42,939 nucleotides of DNA from an uncultured Pelagibacteraceae bacterium (GCA_902609645.1 CACLSS010000007.1:1-42939); one strand, 5' to 3'. Numbered from the stretch's first letter, positions 8,625-22,565 are shown. Notes: generated by a model from the sequence alone, not told the origin. Program-made: numbers and translations.

Positions 8625-9527
8625 TTATTTTCTTCCAAAGTCAGGTTTATCAGTATCCTGGCCGGCTTTTATAATTGATTTTCTGAAATCTTTAGATTTC
8701 TCAAAAATTTCTATGAGTTTCTTGCTATCTTTCTCTGAAATTGCTTTTTTAAACTCATCTAAATTTTTAATAAACTTATCGATAGCCTGAATAATTAAAG
8801 CGCTATTATCGATAAAAATATCCCTCCACATAATAGGGTCGGAGGCAGCAATTCTGGTAAAATCTCTTAATCCCCCTGCGCTATACTTAATAATATCATC
8901 TTTAACTTCCTTATCATGGGACATAGATGTTTTTACAATATTGTATGCTACTACGTGAGGTAAATGACTTGTGAAAGTTAATATTTTATCGTGGTCTTCA
9001 TCGGACATAATTTTGATTGTACTTCCCAAAGACTCCCAAAAATTTGAAACTTTTTGAAGTGTCTTTTCATCGGTATTTTTACTAGGTGTGAGTATAGTCC
9101 ATCTATTTTTAAATAAGTCAGCGAAACCTGCTTTAGGTCCACTATTTTCTATTCCAGCAACGGGATGACCAGGAATACAAATAGAATTTTTTAAATTCAT
9201 TTTTTCAAATATTTTGCTGACTCCTGTTTTTACTGAACAAGTGTCTGTTAAAATTGAACCAGTCTTTAAATTATCTTTAATAGAATTTAATACGTTCTCA
9301 AAGCTACTTATAGGTGTTGCTATAATAATTAAATCAGAATTTTTTACTGCTTCACCTGCGCTTTTAAATATTTCATCAGAAAGTTTGTCTTTCTTAATTA
9401 TTTCATTTACAGATTTATCGTTATCATAAGTAATAATTTTCTTTATAGATCCAACTTTTTTTAATCCTTTAAAAATTGAAGATCCAATTAACCCACATCC
9501 TATTATTGAAATTTGATCAAACATCAA
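8625..9527 (-). CDS. tyrC: prephenate/arogenate (cyclohexadienyl) dehydrogenase
   Basis: Rossmann ISIIGCGLIGSSIFKGL, GHPVAGIENSGP, TFTSHLPHVVAY, SAGGLRDFTRIAASDPIMWRDIF. Confidence 0.9.
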   Translation of the reverse strand: MMFDQISIIGCGLIGSSIFKGLKKVGSIKKIITYDNDKSVNEIIKKDKLSDEIFKSAGEAVKNSDLIIIATPISSFENVLNSIKDNLKTGSILTDTCSVKTGVSKIFEKMNLKNSICIPGHPVAGIENSGPKAGFADLFKNRWTILTPSKNTDEKTLQKVSNFWESLGSTIKIMSDEDHDKILTFTSHLPHVVAYNIVKTSMSHDKEVKDDIIKYSAGGLRDFTRIAASDPIMWRDIFIDNSALIIQAIDKFIKNLDEFKKAISEKDSKKLIEIFEKSKDFRKSIIKAGQDTDKPDFGRK

Positions 9528-10599
9528 AAATCTTTCTTAAAACTGAAATAAATTTTTTATTTTCTTTGCTATTACCTATTGTGACCCTTAGCGAGTTTTT
9601 TATACCATAAACATCCATCTGCCTGACTAATATTCCTGAATTGGCCAACTTGTTGAAAACTTTTGAAGCGGATTGATTTACTAAATCAAAATTAATAAGA
9701 AAGAAGTTAACATTTGTTCTATTTGTAGCAATTCCAATTTCATTAATAACTTCAAATATTTTTTTAGCCCAAAAATTATTATGGTTAATAGCTTTATTAA
9801 GCCATTTTGTGTCTATTACAGCTTGTGTTGCAGCAAATAAAGCAGGCCTACTCACATTAAAAGGTGGTTTAATTTCGTACATTTTTTTTATAATTTTCTT
9901 TGGACCATAGCCCCAACCTATTCTTAAACCAGCTAAACCATAAATTTTTGAAAATGTTCTTGTTACTATTACATTTTCTGATTTTGAGAATAAATCAATA
10001 CCAGATGAATATTCTGGGTCTTTGATATATTCAAAATATGCGTCGTCTATTACAAGTAAAATATCACTTCTAAGTTTTTTTCTTAATTTTAAAACTTCAG
10101 TTTTATTTAAATAAGTCCCTGTAGGATTGTTAGGATTAGCTAAAAAAACAATTTTTGTTTTTTTATTAACGCAATTTATAATCGTTTCAACAGAAGGCGT
10201 AAAATTTTCCTCTTTAGCATATCTCACTTTAGCACCAAACATACGACTATAAATTCTATAAATTATAAAACTATATTCAGACACTACGACTTCATCTCCT
10301 TTGCTTAAGAAAAGTTTACAAATTAATTCAAAAATCTGATCAGATCCTGATCCTAAAATAATTCTATCTCTTTTTAATTTAAACTTTTTTGCTAATACTT
10401 TTCTGAAATATGTACCATCTGAATCGGGATATCTTACAAAACCTTTACCAATTGAACTGTAGGATTTTACAGCCTTTGGGCTCGGACCTAGAGCAGATTC
10501 ATTCGCAGAGAGTTTAATTGGACTTCTTCTGCTTTTAAAAAGACTTAGACCAGCCACATATTTTTCAGCAATAATTTTTCTTGGTTGAGGTAATTTCAT
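9517..10599 (-). CDS. hisC: histidinol-phosphate aminotransferase
   Basis: KLSANESALGPSP, ANPNNPTGTY, DDAYFEY, TRTFSKIYGLAGLRIGWGYG. Confidence 0.93.
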   Translation of the reverse strand: MKLPQPRKIIAEKYVAGLSLFKSRRSPIKLSANESALGPSPKAVKSYSSIGKGFVRYPDSDGTYFRKVLAKKFKLKRDRIILGSGSDQIFELICKLFLSKGDEVVVSEYSFIIYRIYSRMFGAKVRYAKEENFTPSVETIINCVNKKTKIVFLANPNNPTGTYLNKTEVLKLRKKLRSDILLVIDDAYFEYIKDPEYSSGIDLFSKSENVIVTRTFSKIYGLAGLRIGWGYGPKKIIKKMYEIKPPFNVSRPALFAATQAVIDTKWLNKAINHNNFWAKKIFEVINEIGIATNRTNVNFFLINFDLVNQSASKVFNKLANSGILVRQMDVYGIKNSLRVTIGNSKENKKFISVLRKIFDV

Positions 10600-10666
10600 A
10601 ATATTTTAAAGAGTTATATTATAAGTAAATCTATTTATATAATGTAAAATAAATTATTTGAATAAT

Positions 10667-10695
10667 TTGACATGTTTATGACGATTTAGTATACA
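10667..10695 (+). promoter_or_regulatory. sigma70-type promoter upstream of the SAM-II riboswitch
   Basis: TTGACA (10667-10672), 17-nt spacer, TATACA (10690-10695). Confidence 0.75.
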
Positions 10696-10701
10696 TTCGC
10701 A

Positions 10702-10753
10702 TTGCGCTGATTTAACCAAATTGCGAGCGCAGAGTAAATGCAGCTAAACAGGG
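10702..10753 (+). ncRNA. SAM-II riboswitch aptamer (S-adenosylmethionine)
   Basis: TTGCGCTGATTTAACCAAATTGCGAGCGCAGAGTAAATGCAGCTAAACAGGG; matches the SAM-II consensus (P1 TGCGCT/AGCGCA, GATTTAACC, GTAAATG-AGCTAAA-AGGG) directly upstream of metX. Confidence 0.93.
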
Positions 10754-10758
10754 TTTTT

Positions 10759-10783
10759 GCCCAGTATAGCTGGGCTTTTTTTT
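10759..10783 (+). terminator. intrinsic terminator of the SAM-II riboswitch expression platform
   Basis: GCCCAG-TATAG-CTGGGC perfect 6-bp stem followed by T8, immediately before the metX ATG at 10784. Confidence 0.88.
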
Positions 10784-11911
10784 ATGAGTGAAAAAATTAA
10801 AAAAATAAACGTTTCAAAACCACTTGTTCTAGACTGTAAAAAAACAGTCAAAGATTTTTCTTTGGCATATGAAACATATGGAAGTTTAAATAAAAATAAA
10901 GACAACGCTATTCTTATCTTTCATGCATTAACTGGTGATCAGTTTGTTAGTGGAACAAATCCGATAACCAAAAAAGATGGTTGGTGGGTAACAGCTGTTG
11001 GGCCTGGTAAAGCAATTGATACAAATAAATACTTTGTGATCTGTGCAAATGTTATCGGTGGATGTATGGGTTCATGGGGTCCAAAAGAAATAGATAAAAA
11101 TACAAATGAAGCATATGGTTTAAATTTTCCAGTGATAACAATTAAGGATATGGTTAAATCTCAAGAAACATTGTTAGATCATTTAGGTATAGATAAACTT
11201 CTTTGTGCTACTGGAGGATCAATGGGAGGAATGCAGACGCTTCAATTTTGCGCAACTTTTCCAAATAAAACTTTTTCTGCAGTTCCAATAGCGTGCAGCA
11301 CAAATCATAGTGCTCAAAATATTGCACTTAATGAATTAGCTAGACAAGCAATTATGGCTGATCCTGTATGGGATAATGGAAAATATTTAAAAAAAAATAT
11401 TCAACCAAAGAATGGATTAGCAGTAGCTAGAATGGTTGGGCATATAAGTTATTTATCTGAGAAAGGTATGCAAGAGAAGTTTGGAAGAAAACTTCAGGAA
11501 AAAGCTGACTACGAATTTAGTTTTGATGCTGACTTTCAAGTTGAAAGCTATCTTAGACATCAAGGATTTGCTTTTGTTCAGAGATTCGATGCGAATTCAA
11601 TTTTGTATATTACCAGAGCAATGGATTATTTTGATCTTTCTAGACAATTTAAAGGTGGATTGGTAGAGGCGTTTGAAAATCAAACAACAAAGTTTCTAAT
11701 TATATCTTTTTCATCTGATTGGCTTTATACAACAAAGGAAAATAAAGATACTGTAATTGCTTTAAACTCAGCTGGAGCTGATGTTTCTTTTGCTGAAATT
11801 AAAACAGATAAAGGGCACGACTCCTTTTTGGTAAATGAACCTGAATTTCTTAAAACTTTAAAAGGCTTTATAGACTCAATGCATGTTAAATTTAAAAATG
11901 AAAAAAAATGA
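10784..11911 (+). CDS. metX: homoserine O-acetyltransferase (MetX)
   Basis: LIFHALTGDQ, ATGGSMGGMQTLQF, SDWLYT, GHDSFLV. Start moved from ORF-track TTG 10757 (inside the terminator region) to ATG 10784 (MSEKIKKINV). Confidence 0.94.
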   Translation: MSEKIKKINVSKPLVLDCKKTVKDFSLAYETYGSLNKNKDNAILIFHALTGDQFVSGTNPITKKDGWWVTAVGPGKAIDTNKYFVICANVIGGCMGSWGPKEIDKNTNEAYGLNFPVITIKDMVKSQETLLDHLGIDKLLCATGGSMGGMQTLQFCATFPNKTFSAVPIACSTNHSAQNIALNELARQAIMADPVWDNGKYLKKNIQPKNGLAVARMVGHISYLSEKGMQEKFGRKLQEKADYEFSFDADFQVESYLRHQGFAFVQRFDANSILYITRAMDYFDLSRQFKGGLVEAFENQTTKFLIISFSSDWLYTTKENKDTVIALNSAGADVSFAEIKTDKGHDSFLVNEPEFLKTLKGFIDSMHVKFKNEKK

Positions 11912-12501
11912 AAAAAGAATTTAGAGTAATTGCAGATTTATTACCAAGAAATATTAGAGTTCTTGACGTTGGTTGTGGAGATGGATCTTTAATGAGTCAC
12001 CTTATTAAAGAAAAAAACATCGAGGTAAGAGGTTTGGAGATTGTAGAAGAGAATGTAAAAAAATGTATTTATAAAGGACTATCTGTTATTGAGGGTAATG
12101 CCGAAACTGAGCTACACCAATTTCCAACTAAATCTTTTGACTTCGTTATTCTAAGTCAAACATTGCAGGCATTTTATAATCCTGAAAAAGTTCTTAAAGA
12201 CTTATTGAGAATTGGGAAGTCTGTAATTATATCAATTCCAAACTTTGGATACTGGAAAGTAAGAACTAGTTTACTTATTTTTGGCAAGATGCCAGTAACA
12301 AAGACTTTGCCAAATTCATGGTATAACACTCCTAATTTACATATGTGCACAATTAAAGACTTTTTCGATTTTTGTATCGAGAAAAAAATTAATATCAACA
12401 AAGTTGTAGGTGTAAACGAGGAATCTACTTCAGAAATAAAAAAAAGTAATCTTGAAATTAAAAACCTTTTTTCAAAGGTTGGAATTTTTTTATTAAAATA
12501 A
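11908..12501 (+). CDS. metW: methionine biosynthesis protein MetW
   Basis: RVLDVGCGDGSLMSHLIKEKNIEVRGLEI, DFVILSQTLQAF, NFGYWKVRTSLLIFGKMPVT; ATGA overlap with metX. Confidence 0.93.
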   Translation: MKKEFRVIADLLPRNIRVLDVGCGDGSLMSHLIKEKNIEVRGLEIVEENVKKCIYKGLSVIEGNAETELHQFPTKSFDFVILSQTLQAFYNPEKVLKDLLRIGKSVIISIPNFGYWKVRTSLLIFGKMPVTKTLPNSWYNTPNLHMCTIKDFFDFCIEKKININKVVGVNEESTSEIKKSNLEIKNLFSKVGIFLLK

Positions 12502-13266
12502 ATGCTTAATATATCAATTATAAAATGTTTAACTGATAATTACAGTTATTTATTAAAAGATGAAATCACAAATACAGTTGGTATTGTTGATCCGTCAGAG
12601 TTCACAACTGTGGACAAAGAGATCGAAAGAAAATATAAAAAATTAGATTTTATTATAAATACACATCACCATGATGATCATATTGGTGGTAATTTAGAAT
12701 TAAAAGAAAAGTACAACTCAAAAATTGTATGTTCATTTCATGATAAAGGGATCATCAAAAATACAGACATAAACTTAAGTGATGGGGATAAATTTTCGTT
12801 TGGTAAAACTGATTTCCAAGTAATACATATACCGGGGCACACTCTTGGTCATATAGCTTTTTATTCAAAAAGTGCCAAAGTTATATTCTCTGGTGATACC
12901 CTTTTTTCACTAGGATGTGGAAGAATTTTTGAGGGATCATTTGAACAAATGTATAGCTCAATTGAAAAAATTAAAAATTTGCCATCTGATACGTTGATTT
13001 ATTGTGGGCATGAATACACAGAAAAAAATGGAGAATTTGCAATTAGTATTGATGATCAAAATAAAACTTTAAAAGAAAAAATTAAAAATGTAGCAAGTAA
13101 AATTAAACAAGGTATTCCCTCTATACCTGTGAGTTTAAAAGACGAATTAGATACTAATATTTTTTTGAGATGTGAAAATCAAAAAATAAAAAATAAACTA
13201 CAAATGCATAATGCATCTAAACTAGAAGTTTTTGTAGAATTAAGGAATTTAAAAGATCAATTTTAG
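12502..13266 (+). CDS. gloB: hydroxyacylglutathione hydrolase (glyoxalase II)
   Basis: Metallo-beta-lactamase motif NTHHHDDHIGG, PGHTLGHIAFY, GDTLFSLGCGRIFEG, YCGHEYT. Confidence 0.94.
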   Translation: MLNISIIKCLTDNYSYLLKDEITNTVGIVDPSEFTTVDKEIERKYKKLDFIINTHHHDDHIGGNLELKEKYNSKIVCSFHDKGIIKNTDINLSDGDKFSFGKTDFQVIHIPGHTLGHIAFYSKSAKVIFSGDTLFSLGCGRIFEGSFEQMYSSIEKIKNLPSDTLIYCGHEYTEKNGEFAISIDDQNKTLKEKIKNVASKIKQGIPSIPVSLKDELDTNIFLRCENQKIKNKLQMHNASKLEVFVELRNLKDQF

Positions 13267-13277
13267 CACCATATATC

Positions 13278-13305
13278 TTGACTTGTTTGGTAACAGGGTT
13301 ATATT
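13278..13305 (+). promoter_or_regulatory. sigma70-type promoter for rplU-rpmA-obgE
   Basis: TTGACT (13278-13283), 16-nt spacer, TATATT (13300-13305), AAGGA Shine-Dalgarno before ATG 13333. Confidence 0.6.
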
Positions 13306-13332
13306 GCCATAAATTTTAACAAGGATTATTTT

Positions 13333-13779
13333 ATGTCTTTTGCAATTATAGAAACAGGTGGAAAGCAGTACAAAGTCTCTGCGAGTAATATTCTTAAAGT
13401 TGAAAAACTTGATATTAAAAAAGGCGATAAAGTTGAGTTTAAGAAAGTTCTACTTGTTAACGATGACAAGACAGTTGAAATAGGTGATCCAATAGTAAGC
13501 GGTGCCATTGTTGAGGGTATGTTGTTGGAAAATATTAAGGACAGGAAAGTAATAGTTTTTAAAAAAAGACGAAGACAGAATTCTAGAAAACGTTACGGGC
13601 ATAGGCAGCCTTTATCCAAGATTCAGATTACTAAGATAATGTCTAAAAATGGCAAAGTTGTTGCTGAAATTAAAGAAAATCAAATTAAATTATCTTCTGG
13701 AAAACAAGTAGAAAAGAAATTATCTTCTAAAAAAGTTAAGAATGTTAAAAAAATAGTAAAAGATAAAGAGAAAAAATAA
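13333..13779 (+). CDS. rplU: 50S ribosomal protein L21 with Lys-rich C-terminal tail
   Basis: MSFAIIETGGKQYKVS..., FKKRRRQNSRKRYGHRQPLSKIQI. Confidence 0.96.
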   Translation: MSFAIIETGGKQYKVSASNILKVEKLDIKKGDKVEFKKVLLVNDDKTVEIGDPIVSGAIVEGMLLENIKDRKVIVFKKRRRQNSRKRYGHRQPLSKIQITKIMSKNGKVVAEIKENQIKLSSGKQVEKKLSSKKVKNVKKIVKDKEKK

Positions 13780-13785
13780 AATACT

Positions 13786-14040
13786 ATGGCAACAAAAAAA
13801 GCAGGTGGATCATCCAAAAACGGCCGAGATAGTGCGGGTCGTCGCTTAGGTGTGAAAAGATATGGTGATCAGATGGTACAACCTGGAAATATAATAGTTC
13901 GTCAAAGAGGTACTAGAATACACCCAGGATCAAATGTGGGTATGGGAAAAGATCATTCAATTTTTTCATTAATTAGCGGGAAAGTAAAATTTAAAAAGTC
14001 TAAATCTAACAGAACTCTTGTATCTGTATTCCCTAAATAA
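13786..14040 (+). CDS. rpmA: 50S ribosomal protein L27
   Basis: [48 protein letters not shown]. Confidence 0.98.
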   Translation: MATKKAGGSSKNGRDSAGRRLGVKRYGDQMVQPGNIIVRQRGTRIHPGSNVGMGKDHSIFSLISGKVKFKKSKSNRTLVSVFPK

Positions 14041-14051
14041 ATTAAATTTAA

Positions 14052-16137
<2,086 letters not shown>

Positions 16138-16138
<1 letters not shown>

Positions 16139-17385
16139 TGAAAAGTTATTTAAATAATATTGGTATTAAGTCCAAAAATGCATTTAAAAGTTTAGGTGGT
16201 ACAAGCCTTAAGAAAAAAAATAATGTATTAGAGACTTATATAAAATCCCTAAAAACTAATAAGAATAAAATTATTAAGGAAAATTTAAAAGACATAAGAC
16301 TTTGTAAACGCCAAGAATTAATAGACAGACTAATTATTGATAATAAAAAAATTGAAAATATAAGAAGCTCAATAAATGAAATCATAAAATTCAAAGATCC
16401 TTTAGGAAAAGTAATTGAAAAGTGGAAGAGACCAAATAATTTAATAATTAAAAAAGTCACTGTTCCAATTGGTGTAATTGGAGTTATTTATGAGAGTAGA
16501 CCAAATGTAACTAGTGATGTATCAGCTTTATGTTTAAAATCTGGAAATGTAGCTATTTTGAGAGGTGGTTCAGAGTCATTAAATTCCAACAGAATTTTAG
16601 CTAATCTTTTTAGAACTTCTCTATCAAATAATAACATTGATAAAAATTGTGTTCAATTTATTGATAAGACAAATAGAAAAATTGTCGATTTTCTTTTATC
16701 GAATATGTCAAATTATATTGATGTTGTTGTACCAAGAGGTGGAAAAGGTCTAGTAAAAAAAGTAAAAAAACTTTCTAAAGTAAATGTTATTGGGCATTTA
16801 GAGGGTAATTGTCACGTATATGTAGACAAAGATGCTGATCTTAATATGGCAAAAAAAGTAGTTTTAAATTCTAAAATGAGAAGAACATCTATTTGTGGGG
16901 CGGCTGAGACTTTATTAGTTCATAACAAGTGTCTAAAATCTCATGCACTCCCAATTATAAGGGAGCTAATTTTATCAGGGTGTGAAATTTTAGTGGACAA
17001 AAAAATTAACAGTTATTTTAAGAATAAATTAAAGTTAGCAGAAGAAAAAGATTGGCAAACTGAATATTTATTACCTAAAATATCTATTAAAAGTGTAAAT
17101 AGAGTTGAAGATGCCATTGCTCATATATTGAAATATGGAACAATGCATACAGATGCTATTATTACCCAAAATTATAAAACAGCTAAAATATTTTTAGACG
17201 GAATAAATAGTTCAATAGCTGTCCATAATGCGTCGACACAATTTGCAGATGGAGGTGAATTTGGATTTGGTGGAGAAATTGGTATATCAACAAATAAGTT
17301 GCCGCCTAGAGGTCCTGTAGGCATAAATCAACTTACTTCATATAAATATATGGTCTTAGGAAAAGGTACTATAAGACCGATATAA
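16138..17385 (+). CDS. proA: gamma-glutamyl phosphate reductase
   Basis: PIGVIGVIYESRPNVTSDVSALCLKSGN, RRTSICGAAETLL, NASTQFADGGEFGFGGEIGISTNKLPPRGPVG. TAATG overlap with proB. Confidence 0.96.
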
Positions 17386-17387
17386 CA

Positions 17388-17927
17388 ATGAAGAAAAAAA
17401 AAATTGGAAAAAAAATTGGTATATTTGGAGGAAGCTTTGACCCACCACATAAAGGACATGTTCAAATAGCAAAACTTTCATTAAAAAAACTAAACTTGAA
17501 CCACCTTTATTGGGCAATTACAAAAAGAAATCCACTTAAAAAGAGACCCTTAATAACTCTTAGTGATCGAATTTTACTTTCAAAAAAATTAGTAAGAAAA
17601 AACAAAAGAATTAAAATTAAGAGTTTTGATAAATATTTAAGGACCAGTAAAACAATTGAATTACTTAAATTTATAAGAAATAAATTTAAGAATTCACAAA
17701 TATATTTCATTATGGGCTCTGATAATATTATAAAATTGCATAGATGGCATAACTGGAAAAAGTTTCAAAAATATTGCACTATTGTAATATTTCCACGAAG
17801 AGGATATTTAAAAAGTATGATGATTTCCAAGGCTTATAGCTACTTTAAAAAAGAAAAAATAATATTTTTAAAGTCAAAAATAGCAGATATTTCATCTTCC
17901 AATATAAGAAAAAATTATCTATTATAA
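17388..17927 (+). CDS. nadD: nicotinate-nucleotide adenylyltransferase
   Basis: IGIFGGSFDPPHKGHVQIA, FIMGSDNIIKLHRWHNW, ISSSNIR. Confidence 0.94.
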   Translation: MKKKKIGKKIGIFGGSFDPPHKGHVQIAKLSLKKLNLNHLYWAITKRNPLKKRPLITLSDRILLSKKLVRKNKRIKIKSFDKYLRTSKTIELLKFIRNKFKNSQIYFIMGSDNIIKLHRWHNWKKFQKYCTIVIFPRRGYLKSMMISKAYSYFKKEKIIFLKSKIADISSSNIRKNYLL

Positions 17928-17932
17928 TAATA

Positions 17933-18280
17933 GTGCAGATTCCTAAAATTAAAAAAATCGTAGAAAAAACCTTAAATCAAAATAAGGCTGTTAATATAGT
18001 TTCAATTAATTTGAAAGGTAAGACTTCCATTGCAGATTATATGGTAATTGCCTCGGGTACATCATCCAGACATATTCAATCTCTGTCAGAGATCTTATTA
18101 AAAGAGTTGCAAAAAAACGGAGTTTATAAATGTAAAATGGAAGGAAGAACAAGCCATGATTGGAAACTGATTGATGCAATAGATATTATAATTCATATTT
18201 TTCATCCAGAAAAAAGAAAGTTTTATGACTTAGAAAAAATGTGGTCAGAACCAATAGCTAAGGATCGATTAAGTGTATGA
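17933..18280 (+). CDS. rsfS: ribosome silencing factor RsfS
   Basis: DYMVIASGTSSRHIQSLSE, EGRTSHDWKLIDAIDIIIHIFHPEKRKFYDLEKMW; GTG start. Confidence 0.94.
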   Translation: MQIPKIKKIVEKTLNQNKAVNIVSINLKGKTSIADYMVIASGTSSRHIQSLSEILLKELQKNGVYKCKMEGRTSHDWKLIDAIDIIIHIFHPEKRKFYDLEKMWSEPIAKDRLSV

Positions 18281-19413
18281 AAAAAATATTATATAAATTT
18301 ATAATTACTTTATTTTTTACCTCAAATCTTCTAGCTAATACTAGTAATGAAGAGCTTTACAAAAAAATAGATTTGTTTGCCGAAGTACTAGACAAAATAA
18401 AAAAAGAGTATGTTGATAAGGTGGACCAATCTGAACTTATTGATGATGCTATTAACGGAGCCCTTCAATCTTTAGACCCGTATTCTGCTTACATGAATCC
18501 AGAATTCTTCGATAGTATGCAAACTGATACCAGAGGAGAATTTGGTGGTTTAGGTATTGAGGTTGGTATGGAAGCAGGAGTAGTAAAAGTAATATCTCCA
18601 ATTGGTGGAACACCAGCATCTAAAGCAGGTATCAAAGCTGGGGATTACATTATAAAAATTGATGGAACACAAGTCCAGGGTAAGTCATTAATGGAAGCTG
18701 TAAAATTAATGAGAGGTCCGGTTGGATCAGAGATAGAATTAACTGTAAGAAGAAAAGGTAAAAAAAAGGCATTTATTAAAACTATTAAAAGAGAGATTAT
18801 TGAGATTAAATCTGTTGAAGCAAAAATCATAAAAAATAAAATTGGTTATCTTAGATTGAAGGCCTTTAATGAAAACAGCAGCAAACAACTTATTCAAATA
18901 ATCTCAGATTTTGAAAAAAATAAAAAGCCAGTTGGATACATTCTTGATTTAAGAAATAATCCTGGGGGTCTATTAACCCAAGCAATTCAGGTTACTGATT
19001 TTTTTCTTGATGAAGGGGAGATTTTATCTACGCGTGGCAGAAAAGTAACGGAAAATAGAAGATTTTTTGCAAAGAAAGGGGATAAAGTAAATGGTAAACC
19101 ACTTATAGTTTTAATAAACAACGGGTCTGCTTCTGCATCAGAAATAGTTGCTGGGGCACTTAAGGATCATAAAAGAGCAATTATTTTAGGTAGTTCAACA
19201 TATGGTAAAGGTTCTGTTCAATCAATTATTCCTTTAAATAATGGTGGCGGGATAAGAATAACGATTTCAAAATATTACTTACCTTCCGGAAAATCTATCT
19301 CAGAGGTAGGAGTGAAACCAGATATTTTTATTGATGATGAGGCAGATGATTTTCGGATAGATACTAAATCTGATAGTCAACTCAATTACGCATTAAAACT
19401 ATTAACTACTTAA
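18277..19413 (+). CDS. ctpA: S41 family C-terminal processing peptidase
   Basis: Signal peptide, PDZ domain (VISPIGGTPASKAGIKAGDYIIKIDG), LDLRNNPGGLL, LINNGSASASEIVAGALKDH, GKGSVQ. Confidence 0.94.
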   Translation: MKKILYKFIITLFFTSNLLANTSNEELYKKIDLFAEVLDKIKKEYVDKVDQSELIDDAINGALQSLDPYSAYMNPEFFDSMQTDTRGEFGGLGIEVGMEAGVVKVISPIGGTPASKAGIKAGDYIIKIDGTQVQGKSLMEAVKLMRGPVGSEIELTVRRKGKKKAFIKTIKREIIEIKSVEAKIIKNKIGYLRLKAFNENSSKQLIQIISDFEKNKKPVGYILDLRNNPGGLLTQAIQVTDFFLDEGEILSTRGRKVTENRRFFAKKGDKVNGKPLIVLINNGSASASEIVAGALKDHKRAIILGSSTYGKGSVQSIIPLNNGGGIRITISKYYLPSGKSISEVGVKPDIFIDDEADDFRIDTKSDSQLNYALKLLTT

Positions 19414-19884
19414 ATGACCGAAAAAATATTGCCGATGAGAAATGGTGTTGGGGCAGTTGTATTAAATAAAAATAATAAAGTTTTTGTTGGTAAAAGAATA
19501 GATAATCCAGGTAAATTTTGGCAAATGCCCCAGGGTGGTGTTGATGAAGGTGAAAAATATTTTGATGCGATGAAAAGGGAGCTTTTTGAGGAGACTGGTA
19601 TTAAAAATTTTGAGGTGATTAAAGAAATTGAAGGTATGACAGAATATGAGTTACCAGACTATCTATTAGGAAAAATTTGGAAAGGCAAATATAGAGGTCA
19701 GAAGCAAAAATGGTTTGTTATAAGATTTTTAGGGGATGATAAAGATATAGATTTGAACACCGGTAAACCGGAATTTATTGAGTGGAAATGGGCAAATCTT
19801 GATGATCTTCCGAGTATAATAGTAGATTTTAAGAAAAAACTTTATATGAAATTGGTTCCAAAAATTAAGTTAATTATTGGTTAA
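19414..19884 (+). CDS. rppH: RNA pyrophosphohydrolase (Nudix)
   Basis: WQMPQGGVDEGEKYFDAMKRELFEETGI Nudix box; RppH-type N-terminus RNGVGAVVLN. Confidence 0.94.
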   Translation: MTEKILPMRNGVGAVVLNKNNKVFVGKRIDNPGKFWQMPQGGVDEGEKYFDAMKRELFEETGIKNFEVIKEIEGMTEYELPDYLLGKIWKGKYRGQKQKWFVIRFLGDDKDIDLNTGKPEFIEWKWANLDDLPSIIVDFKKKLYMKLVPKIKLIIG

Positions 19885-20263
19885 TTTTTAAAAGTGTATC
19901 AATTTTGTGTGACACGATATATTTGGCCTTATCACTCAAATTGTCTTGGGTTAGCTGGCTTTTACTTTCTTCAATTATTTTAGATATATTTTGATTTTTG
20001 ATGCTTTCTAGAGATGTAATCGTTGATGAAAGTATTATAAGTGTATTATTTGAAAATTCTACTGTTCCTTCCTCAACAAAAAATTGACTTTGCTTGCTTC
20101 CTTCAACTTTTGTAATACCCGGTCTTAAAAAAGTTATTAATGGTATATGATCCGCAAGAATAGTCATTTCACCCTCAAAAGATGGTATTACTACTGAATT
20201 AACTTTTTCAGAAAGTAGAATGCTTTCTGGAGAAATTATTTCTAGATTAAAATTTTTATCCAT
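19874..20263 (-). CDS. atpC: ATP synthase F1 epsilon subunit
   Basis: FNLEIISPESILLSEKVNSVVIPSFEGEMTILADHIPLITFLRPG. Confidence 0.94.
   Translation of the reverse strand: MDKNFNLEIISPESILLSEKVNSVVIPSFEGEMTILADHIPLITFLRPGITKVEGSKQSQFFVEEGTVEFSNNTLIILSSTITSLESIKNQNISKIIEESKSQLTQDNLSDKAKYIVSHKIDTLLKINQ

Positions 20264-22564
<2,301 letters not shown>

Positions 22565-22565
<1 letters not shown>

Noticed and set aside
10757-10783. ORF-track N-terminal extension MPSIAGLFF of MetX
   Set aside because: Starts at a TTG beside the terminator hairpin and translates the stem-loop; ATG 10784 is the sensible start.
13267-13332. Structured ribosomal-protein leader before rplU
   Set aside because: Predicted TSS leaves only about a 20-nt leader with a plain Shine-Dalgarno; no convincing stem-loop.
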